Below, in pieces: positions 1 through 5,391 of a stretch of 5,744 nt of DNA. The stretch's first letter is position 1; each line of letters opens with the position of its first letter. Both the position numbers and the translations under genes were made by a program. Under the pieces are notes generated by a model that worked only from the letters and a program-made list of their open reading frames with translations, was not told the DNA's origin and did no database searches. Source of the stretch: Methyloprofundus sp. (lineage in GTDB: Bacteria; Pseudomonadota; Gammaproteobacteria; Methylococcales; Methylomonadaceae); contig DAOVWV010000125.1 in the NCBI GenBank assembly GCA_030636485.1, positions 1 to 5,744 on the forward strand. Direction: 5' to 3'.

Positions 1-83
1 AGCGCAAACAGTGCGCGTAAAAATAAGTTAAATAATATTTTTTATAAACGCTGAAAAAATGAAATGTCACTGTTCCCTGACTA

Positions 84-130
84 AATAAGCTAAATGCCTC
101 ATCAAAACAAGGGATATAGCTTATTATTTT
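84..130 (+). terminator. Weak terminator-like inverted repeat
   Basis: AATAAGCTA (84-92) is perfectly complementary to TAGCTTATT (117-125), giving a 9-bp stem with only three G-C pairs and a 24-base loop, followed by the T-rich run ATTTT. It could end a transcript entering from the left edge. The low G+C and long loop make it a poor intrinsic terminator, so it may be chance in AT-rich DNA. Confidence 0.25.
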
Positions 131-216
131 ATTAAAGTAATGCTAAAAATGCCTTTAATGCTACCTTTTCATTAGACAAAACAATTTTATGATACATTTT
201 TTGTGCCAATATCGGT

Positions 217-227
217 GACAAATTGTC
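217..227. repeat. Short palindrome, possible operator half-sites
   Basis: GACAA-A-TTGTC is a perfect 5-base inverted repeat around a single central A. It lies about 20 bases upstream of the candidate -35 box at 247-252, where an activator or repressor could act. It is short enough to occur by chance, and no regulator gene is present in the window. Confidence 0.2.
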
Positions 228-246
228 GCGCGTCAAAATGCCACAT

Positions 247-274
247 TTGCAAAGGTAACTAAGCCCCATAAACT
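247..274 (+). promoter_or_regulatory. Candidate sigma-70 promoter upstream of the peptidase gene
   Basis: TTGCAA (247-252) resembles the -35 consensus TTGACA, and TAAACT (269-274) matches four of six bases of TATAAT, with a 16-base spacer. A start near 281 would give a leader of about 90 bases that includes the terminator hairpin at 334-362. An alternative -10-like TATGAT sits at 188-193 without a convincing -35 box. Both are eye matches in AT-rich DNA. Confidence 0.28.
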
Positions 275-333
275 ATGTCCAACTCTTGAATGCGTTCCAC
301 ACCCGTGGGTATCAGAGCTAACTCCTTCCTCTA

Positions 334-362
334 ATGCGGCTGTCATGGCCGCATCTTTTTTT
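334..362 (+). terminator. Strong rho-independent terminator just before the peptidase start
   Basis: ATGCGGC (334-340) pairs perfectly with GCCGCAT (348-354) across a 7-base loop, giving a 7-bp stem with five G-C pairs, followed by C and seven T residues (356-362). This is a textbook intrinsic terminator reading on the plus strand. The T-run ends one base before the ribosome binding site GGGTGA (363-368) of the peptidase gene. A transcript starting upstream must therefore read through this hairpin to express the gene, which suggests either attenuation or a short independent RNA ending here. Confidence 0.75.
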
Positions 363-368
363 GGGTGA
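363..368 (+). promoter_or_regulatory. Ribosome binding site that selects the ATG at 374
   Basis: GGGTGA matches the GGTGA part of the consensus and lies 5 bases before the ATG at 374. The in-frame GTG at 365 falls inside this site and has only the terminator T-run upstream. ATG 374 is therefore the better start than GTG 365. Confidence 0.6.
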
Positions 369-373
369 CCACC

Positions 374-1054
374 ATGCAAAGAACACATCATATAGTACAA
401 AGTTCACTCGAGTCTCTTACTGAATTAGATAAGCATATCGCTTTTCACGAAGCGGGTCATGTGACAGCTATTTATATTAGAAATCATCAGCAGCAATTAC
501 CCCCCGTTTTTTTTCAAATTATTCTGAATAAGAATGAGCAAAAAAAATATCCCTTTTTTGCCCGGGTTGAGGGAGGCAGGCTAATTGAAAGTTTACCGAT
601 TGCTGCAATTGAAAATAATCATTTTGAAACCGAATTAGAAAGAACAGACTTAAAAAAAGCGTATGAGGCAGATGTCATTAATCTGCTTGCAGGGCCATTA
701 GCCGAAGCAAAGTTTGTTGCACTGCGCGATGGTGAAATCTTTAACTCTCATCTGGTCAATATTGTTGCCTTAAATAATTATGGCGGGCATTCAGATCTTG
801 AGCAGGCGAATCGCTATTTAGAGTATTTCATTGCCGATGTAGATGAGCGTGAATTAAAAATAAAATCACTTTTTGAGCAGGCTTTTCAGTTTATTGATGA
901 CCCTGATAACTGGAAGTGCATAAACCATTTTGCAAGTTACCTATTGGCAAACGGGGAAGTCAATATTTCTTGTGAGCAGGCAAGTGCAACGCTTGATAGC
1001 TTTCTAGGGTGTTCCAGACAACACAGTAAAGCATGGGAAACTGTCAATGGGTAG
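374..1054 (+). CDS. Stand-alone M41 (FtsH)-like zinc metallopeptidase domain protein
   Basis: This 226-residue soluble protein has no signal peptide and no membrane helix. Residues 25-29 are HEAGH, the HExxH zinc site in the exact form typical of FtsH/M41, preceded by IAF. Residues 106-114 (AGPLAEAKF) correspond to the LAG-x-x-AE segment of that family. Residues 137-145 (GGHSDLEQA) correspond to its GA-x-x-DL-x-x-A segment, which can supply an acidic third zinc ligand. FtsH itself is over 600 residues, with membrane helices and an AAA+ ATPase. All of that is absent here, so the protein cannot unfold substrates by itself. It could act on small or unfolded peptides, work with a separate ATPase, or be a non-proteolytic relative. 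The gene follows a strong terminator and converges on the transporter operon, so no functional link is evident. Fold assignment is fairly sure; substrate is unknown. Confidence 0.78.
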   Translation: MQRTHHIVQSSLESLTELDKHIAFHEAGHVTAIYIRNHQQQLPPVFFQIILNKNEQKKYPFFARVEGGRLIESLPIAAIENNHFETELERTDLKKAYEADVINLLAGPLAEAKFVALRDGEIFNSHLVNIVALNNYGGHSDLEQANRYLEYFIADVDERELKIKSLFEQAFQFIDDPDNWKCINHFASYLLANGEVNISCEQASATLDSFLGCSRQHSKAWETVNG

Positions 1055-1066
1055 CCCGCTTTGATG

Positions 1067-3115
1067 CTAGGCAAATAAGACGGGAACAATGGCAACCAAG
1101 AGTAAAGTGCTGCCCATGGTCACCAGCGGTAGCAGAATCTTCTCATGTCGATACCAGAAAGTATCACCCTCCTGCTCCGCTTTTGATGTCTCTTCATGGC
1201 CTACCATCTGACGGGTCAATAAATGATTCAGTGCGACAGGCGGGGTAAGGTAACCCAGTTCGAAAGCAACCAAAGTGATCATCCAGAAGTGTACGGGGTT
1301 TATGCCATTGTTATAGGCAATTTGTGCGACGCTACCTGAGACCAGTACAACGGCACCAAAAGGATCCATAATCATGCCTATGGCAACCAGTACGACGATT
1401 AGAAAACACAGCGTTACCCAGACTGAAGCAAAACTGTCAGGAATATTGCTTAATAGCCCCGAGCGTTCAATCACCCCGCCTAATGCAAAAGAAAGTCCCA
1501 TTAATAATAATAAGGCACCGATATGTACCGTCGATTCAGAGGTGGCCTTTCTTATTGTATATTCAAACTTATGGGCATCCTTTTCTGGCGATGCAACCAG
1601 CACCATGCGCACAAAAAGCTTTTCATAAATAATCAGCGCAAGAATCATGACGGGCAATATAACCGGAGCAGAAAACTCATCCATTTTTACATTAAGCAAA
1701 TAGTAGTAGGCCAGGTAGATGGATAAAACAATCAGGGCATAAGGCAATAAAGGAATGAGTGCGCGTAAAAAAGGTTTAAATGCTTCCTTTATGGGCGCTA
1801 TATGTAGCTTTTCACGTTTAGTGAGCAGTGCAAAAATAAAAAAAATGCACACTGTGGTCATAAAGACTTTCAGTCCCCAGCTAAACAGCTGGTCGGTAAC
1901 GACTTCTTTATTGAGTGCTGCAATCAAAACCACGAGTAAACAAGGGCGCAGTACAACGCCGGCACTTCCTGTCATAGCCGTTACTGCCAAAGCCAGTTGC
2001 CTGCGTGCACCTGCATGGCGTAATTCCTCATAAACAATCGCTCCCATGGCGATGATAATGATGCCTGAAGCACCTGTATAAGCGGTGGGTACGGCCATGA
2101 CAATAATGGCAACCACTGCGAGCAATTCGGGTGACATGCGCCAGGGTATAAAGACCTTAAAGACCAGGTCTCCCAGTTGAGTGCGTTTGAGTAACATGCC
2201 CACCCAGATATACAAGCCGATATTAAGGAATAAGCCTGCCTGATCAAATAGCAAGCTAAAAAATATCACCGGCCCTGCCCAATGTGCTTCAATCAGAAAA
2301 AAATAAAGGCTGACAAAGAACTCCATATAGATATAAAGGGGGATCGCTAGCATGGCATGGAGGATGCTGGAGCTGTTCTTATGAAAATGACGTGGCTTAA
2401 TTAATTGCAGTACGCTGATAGCACTTAATATGGCAAAGCCGATAATTAATAATAGGTAAATTTCCGGGTGATCAACCGTTGTTGAGGATTGGTAGATACT
2501 GTTTCTATAAAACCAGGCAGAAAAAAGCAAGGTAACATTGCCCATCAACTGAGCAAGCGTGGAAATAATGTGGTCCTGCCGGGTAATGATAGGTTTAAAA
2601 GCAATATGATGATGTTCATAGGTGCAGGTAAATGCACAGATAAAAATCATCAGTATCAATAATAAGCGTTGTTGTGCAAATGCGAATAGGCTGATACCGG
2701 CAACACTGGTTTCCAGTGTACGAAAGAGAGTGACAGCCGGTGTAATTCTTGCTTGATTTTGCTGAGCCAGGTGGTGCTTTTCCTGGCAAAGCAGGCGGGA
2801 TTTTTGTAATGATATAAGCGTCGCCTGGCGATCAAAAGGCTCGCTATCAAACAGGCCTTCCAGTTCATTCTGGCCGCTAGACTCTGCTTCAAGCTTGCTG
2901 AGTTCGGCGGCTATATTTGGTTCGGGATTACACGCCGGTGTGGGAATGTCAGCTCTAAGCGTGAAATAGTCCTGCCACAGGAGCTCTCCTACATGGAGCA
3001 GGCGTGCATGAATAAGTTCACCGTTACCGGCAATAATGACGGTCAGTAACAGTAAAAAAGCCGGTAAGCTAGAGAACCAGTCCCGGTAACTACGAAGCTT
3101 GAAAATTTTTAGCAT
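1067..3115 (-). CDS. Fused TRAP transporter permease (DctQ-like plus DctM-like)
   Basis: This 682-residue inner-membrane protein should import a solute delivered by a periplasmic binding protein, driven by an ion gradient. Residues 255-680 carry the large-subunit (DctM) pattern: GASG (348-351), the TGSAG loop followed by RPCLL (382-394), MDPFGA (583-588), GINPVHFWMI (604-613) and ELGYLTPPVALN (619-630). Residues 1-250 look like a fused small subunit (DctQ), with hydrophobic segments near 16-30, 143-165, 187-203 and 218-237. Between the first two lies a hydrophilic, acidic insert of about 110 residues with Cys62 and Cys110, probably periplasmic. Total length fits Q-M fusions. Where classical large subunits have a PPS-type motif after the glycine loop, this has RPCLL. 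ATG 3115 is fixed by an in-frame stop 9 bases upstream, yet no Shine-Dalgarno is visible. It is the last gene of the operon, 76 bases after SBP1. Substrate unknown. Confidence 0.88.
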   Translation of the reverse strand: MLKIFKLRSYRDWFSSLPAFLLLLTVIIAGNGELIHARLLHVGELLWQDYFTLRADIPTPACNPEPNIAAELSKLEAESSGQNELEGLFDSEPFDRQATLISLQKSRLLCQEKHHLAQQNQARITPAVTLFRTLETSVAGISLFAFAQQRLLLILMIFICAFTCTYEHHHIAFKPIITRQDHIISTLAQLMGNVTLLFSAWFYRNSIYQSSTTVDHPEIYLLLIIGFAILSAISVLQLIKPRHFHKNSSSILHAMLAIPLYIYMEFFVSLYFFLIEAHWAGPVIFFSLLFDQAGLFLNIGLYIWVGMLLKRTQLGDLVFKVFIPWRMSPELLAVVAIIVMAVPTAYTGASGIIIIAMGAIVYEELRHAGARRQLALAVTAMTGSAGVVLRPCLLVVLIAALNKEVVTDQLFSWGLKVFMTTVCIFFIFALLTKREKLHIAPIKEAFKPFLRALIPLLPYALIVLSIYLAYYYLLNVKMDEFSAPVILPVMILALIIYEKLFVRMVLVASPEKDAHKFEYTIRKATSESTVHIGALLLLMGLSFALGGVIERSGLLSNIPDSFASVWVTLCFLIVVLVAIGMIMDPFGAVVLVSGSVAQIAYNNGINPVHFWMITLVAFELGYLTPPVALNHLLTRQMVGHEETSKAEQEGDTFWYRHEKILLPLVTMGSTLLLVAIVPVLFA

Positions 3116-3148
3116 AATCGCAAATTATATCTATTCCAATAGAGTGAT

Positions 3149-3182
3149 GATGCCAGCAAGGCATTCCTTTGCTACGCAGTAG
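3149..3182 (-). other. Two small hairpins between SBP1 and permease genes
   Basis: In the 76-base gap, GATGCC/GGCATT (3149-3154 and 3160-3165; one G-T pair, 5-base loop) and CTAC/GTAG (3172-3175 and 3179-3182; 3-base loop) can each form a small stem. Neither is followed by a T-run, so they are not terminators. In transporter operons such intercistronic structures often protect the upstream binding-protein message and lower permease output. That role is inference here, and hairpins this small may be chance. Confidence 0.3.
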
Positions 3183-3191
3183 TCAAAAATA

Positions 3192-4205
3192 CTATTCTTT
3201 ATCTGCGGCTGTACACTCAGATAGTTGGGGGGCTTTTTTACAGCGTAACATGCGCATCAATTTAAGCATTTTGCCGTTATAAATACCCTTGTCACGTAGT
3301 CTGATACGTGATTGCCTGAATACTTCAAGGTAACCGGTTGTATCTTTTTCAGGTATAGGAATCCACAATTTAGCAGGGATGGTATTTTCGTATTTTTTAA
3401 TTAATGTAACCGACGAATCAAATTGGCTTAAGGAAAATTCCCGGGATTGCTGCCCATAACCTTCTGGGAAGCTAGCTTTGCGTATGAGTACTTGCATGGT
3501 CAGTTGCACCAGTGAGAATTTAATAACACCGCCTTTGGGCTCAAGCCCTTTATACAGTTCCATTGCTTCATACACAATGGCTGGCCCGTAAGTGATATCA
3601 ACCGAGCCATTATTAAATTTGCTATACATATTGGCTATTGAAGTACCCACGGGGGAGCCGCCTATAAAATTAACCATTTCAACCTGGGCAGGGTCTGAAT
3701 CTAAAATCGCAATACGTTTACCGGCTAATTCGCCCACGGTATCAATGCTACGGTCATTAACAAACATATAGCCAGCACCGGCAGGAAAAATGCCGACAAC
3801 TTCATAAGGATCGCTGAACATGAGTTTAGCGGCTTTTTTTCCACTGATCGTGGTGATTACGGATTTTAAATGCTCATAGCTCGGCATTGCACCAATGGCA
3901 TCCAGCGTACCGGTAAATGCATTGAACTGACGCGCACGAATGCCGGTAAAGCTGACAGCATCACAAAGACCTGCTTTAAAATCTTCAGCAGCCACTCGTT
4001 CACTGGTATAGGGTTTAAGTTCCAGCGCTACTCCCCAGGCGATTGCTGCCGTTTTATAATCCTTCATCTGGGAAAAAGCAGGGCCGTTTGCCCCTAACAG
4101 GTCAAAGACACACATTTTTTTGGGGGCGGCCAGAACAACGCTGCATGTGGTCATTAAAAAGGCCGTAATAAAGAACCTTAATAAGGTATTTTTATATAAA
4201 AACAA
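3192..4205 (-). CDS. Periplasmic solute-binding protein of TRAP type (SBP1)
   Basis: This 337-residue secreted protein should capture the solute for the permease encoded downstream. Residues 1-26 form a Sec signal peptide: Lys5 and Arg10, a hydrophobic core at 11-25, and likely cleavage after VLA (26). The mature part has the length and layout of a DctP-like two-lobed binding protein, including the strand-turn segment VNDRSIDTVGELAGKRIAIL (149-168), where classical members have KGLKIR. It matches my memory of a family labelled 'putative solute-binding protein' (Pfam DUF6091), with CVFD (32-35), TSERVAAEDFKAGLCDA (67-83) and a C-terminal KGIYN-x-KML-x-LMR block (306-317). Cys32/Cys81 and Cys322/Cys331 are candidate disulfides. 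The start is TTG, supported by AAAGGAG seven bases upstream; the next Met (18) would destroy the signal peptide. A paralogue (SBP2) lies two genes upstream. Ligand unknown. Confidence 0.8.
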   Translation of the reverse strand: MFLYKNTLLRFFITAFLMTTCSVVLAAPKKMCVFDLLGANGPAFSQMKDYKTAAIAWGVALELKPYTSERVAAEDFKAGLCDAVSFTGIRARQFNAFTGTLDAIGAMPSYEHLKSVITTISGKKAAKLMFSDPYEVVGIFPAGAGYMFVNDRSIDTVGELAGKRIAILDSDPAQVEMVNFIGGSPVGTSIANMYSKFNNGSVDITYGPAIVYEAMELYKGLEPKGGVIKFSLVQLTMQVLIRKASFPEGYGQQSREFSLSQFDSSVTLIKKYENTIPAKLWIPIPEKDTTGYLEVFRQSRIRLRDKGIYNGKMLKLMRMLRCKKAPQLSECTAADKE

Positions 4206-4212
4206 AGCTGTT

Positions 4213-4219
4213 CTCCTTT
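4213..4219 (-). promoter_or_regulatory. Strong ribosome binding site selecting the TTG start of SBP1
   Basis: On the minus strand this reads AAAGGAG and ends 7 bases before the TTG at 4205-4203. It is the best Shine-Dalgarno in the window. It supports translation from TTG, which yields a complete signal peptide, rather than from the internal ATG at codon 18. Confidence 0.75.
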
Positions 4220-4253
4220 ACTTCTATGGAAGTCTGTCGCCGTGGTCGAGTGA

Positions 4254-4259
4254 AGTATA
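4254..4259 (-). promoter_or_regulatory. Possible internal promoter -10 box before SBP1
   Basis: On the minus strand this reads TATACT, five of six bases of the -10 consensus, inside the 97-base gap between the T-like gene and SBP1. It is preceded by a T-rich run. The nearest -35-like hexamer is TTCAAC (4284-4279) with a long 19-base spacer, which is weak. If active, it would boost SBP1 and permease expression separately from the first two genes. Confidence 0.2.
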
Positions 4260-4302
4260 AAAAAATCTTAAAAAGCCAGTTGAACATAGATGACATGTAA
4301 AA

Positions 4303-5334
4303 TCAAAGTATATTGCTTATATCTATAGCGACTTCGGTATTATCCGCATCATCCCAAAAAGTTCCCAGTCCACCAATGGGTGTACGCCGCCCCGTAGCCT
4401 CTGTCCACATGCAGTCGGATATGGCTTGTAATTGCATACTGGCAACCTGATTCAGAAATAAAAAGTTGGGGTTAGCCGCTATGCTGGTTCTGCTCTCAAC
4501 ATTGTTGCGGATTATTTGTTTAACTCGGTTCGAATGGCCTAAGCCGGTATAAATTTTTGCTGCGATAACCTGGGCAATGCGCATACCTTGTTGTAATCCT
4601 GTATTCATCGACTGCTCCAACGTCTGTAATGGCGCTGTTCCATCAGGTCTATGGGCAGGAAAGCTAATCCAGATAGCGGCTTGAATGGCATTGGGTAGAC
4701 CCCACCAGCGTTTATTATCGAGACAGCTTGCCCCCCTGCCAACTTTAAGGCTTATATCTAAAGGAACATTTGCACCGCCCTCAGATGCCAGGTCATTCAG
4801 TACGGCCTGCAAGCCATCCATCAGCCCTACCAGCCAGTAAAATTCATCGTTCCAGCCAGTAAAATCAGGACATGTATGACCAGGCTCTGCGGTAAACGCG
4901 AGTTCAAGGCTAAGATAACCCTTGAGCTGTCTGCGAGCCGCCAGATTTAAAAATCGTTTTTGTAAAATTCTGGCATCCTGTGCTTCAGTGACATTTTTGA
5001 TATGTGTTGCGCGCATATACCGCAGTTCTTCCTCTTTGGCTTTAAATTCAGCACAACTACCGGATAAAAAATCAAAAATGATCGCGAGTTTATAGGGGGA
5101 TGCATTGATCAGCGTAAGGCTGGGGATTAATAATGTTAAAGCCTCTGCCATCATGCAGCCCATTGCAACATCATCGGTTTTTAAGACATAAGGGACGGCG
5201 TGGTTTTCAATAAAGCCAACTAATATTTTCCCCGTGTTGTTAACTGCCAGGGTCGTGGCTGATACTAGCAATACTAAACTGAGTATCAGGTATTCTGCCC
5301 AGCGCACTATCTTTCGGTATCGCTTAATTTTCAT
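4303..5334 (-). CDS. Secreted TRAP-associated TatT-like protein
   Basis: This 343-residue protein begins with a basic stretch (KIKRYRK, 2-8) and a hydrophobic core (15-30), probably a Sec signal peptide cut after TLA (30) or kept as an anchor. No lipobox Cys follows. The mature part is mostly helical. Recognisable segments are EFYWLVGLMDGLQAVLNDLA (164-183), PLDISLKVGRGASCLDNKRW (191-210) with WWGLPNAIQAAIW (210-222), and CMWTEATGRRTP (308-319) with GTFWDD (324-329). The middle segments match my memory of TatT, the T component of TRAP systems, whose treponemal member is a lipoprotein forming a TPR-like ligand-binding trimer. Five Cys (60, 94, 155, 204, 308) are predicted periplasmic. It sits between two binding-protein genes, upstream of the permease, which strengthens the transport link. 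GAGGT lies 6 bases before the ATG. The family name needs a profile search; involvement in this transporter is fairly safe. Confidence 0.6.
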   Translation of the reverse strand: MKIKRYRKIVRWAEYLILSLVLLVSATTLAVNNTGKILVGFIENHAVPYVLKTDDVAMGCMMAEALTLLIPSLTLINASPYKLAIIFDFLSGSCAEFKAKEEELRYMRATHIKNVTEAQDARILQKRFLNLAARRQLKGYLSLELAFTAEPGHTCPDFTGWNDEFYWLVGLMDGLQAVLNDLASEGGANVPLDISLKVGRGASCLDNKRWWGLPNAIQAAIWISFPAHRPDGTAPLQTLEQSMNTGLQQGMRIAQVIAAKIYTGLGHSNRVKQIIRNNVESRTSIAANPNFLFLNQVASMQLQAISDCMWTEATGRRTPIGGLGTFWDDADNTEVAIDISNIL

Positions 5335-5340
5335 TGGTCT

Positions 5341-5345
5341 ACCTC
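5341..5345 (-). promoter_or_regulatory. Ribosome binding site of the TatT-like gene
   Basis: On the minus strand GAGGT lies 6 bases upstream of the ATG at 5334-5332. It supports this start, which also gives a complete basic-plus-hydrophobic signal sequence. Confidence 0.6.
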
Positions 5346-5391
5346 AGCCTGGTGTTGCGCTCACTGATGATCGTGCCAAGTATATGTCTGT

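Larger units (their letters stand above)
1..373. other. Non-coding upstream region, no supported protein gene
   Basis: This AT-rich stretch has no open frame of convincing length on either strand. One frame is open from the left edge to a TGA at 52-54 and could be the tail of an upstream plus-strand gene, but 17 codons cannot be recognised. The rest holds a 9-base inverted repeat (84-92/117-125), the octamer TAATGCTA twice (138-145 and 156-163), a small palindrome (217-227), a possible promoter (247-274), several tiny ATG frames of 4-14 codons, and a strong intrinsic terminator (334-362). The last of these dominates the regulation expected for the downstream peptidase gene. Confidence 0.6.

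Noticed and set aside
1..54. Tail of an upstream plus-strand gene ending at TGA 52-54
   Set aside because: The frame is open from the edge and ends in a basic stretch, but 17 codons match nothing I recognise, and open runs this short occur by chance.
138..163. TAATGCTA direct repeat as a regulator-binding iteron
   Set aside because: There are only two copies of 8 bases in AT-rich DNA with many AATGC pentamers nearby; no further copies support an array.
240..362. tRNA or a housekeeping RNA (4.5S, 6S, tmRNA) before the peptidase gene
   Set aside because: There is no T-loop GGTTCGA-type motif, cloverleaf pairing, or 4.5S or 6S hallmark; only the terminator hairpin is convincing.
1033..1248. 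Plus-strand frame overlapping the end of the peptidase gene
   Set aside because: It overlaps the real gene in another frame and then runs antisense to the permease C-terminus; the translation is low-complexity and unlike a folded protein.
1374..2033. Plus-strand open frames opposite the permease gene (1374-1628, 1523-1726, 1755-2033)
   Set aside because: They lie antisense to a well-supported membrane protein, have no ribosome binding sites or recognisable domains, and overlap each other.
1981..2892. Minus-strand frames at 1981-2247 and 2656-2892 inside the permease gene
   Set aside because: They are out-of-frame shadows of the continuous 682-codon permease frame.
3116..3191. Terminator between SBP1 and the permease gene
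   Set aside because: The two short stems are not followed by a T-run on the minus strand, so co-transcription remains more likely.
3870..4097. Plus-strand frame opposite SBP1
   Set aside because: It is antisense to the conserved N-terminal lobe of the binding protein, with no ribosome binding site.
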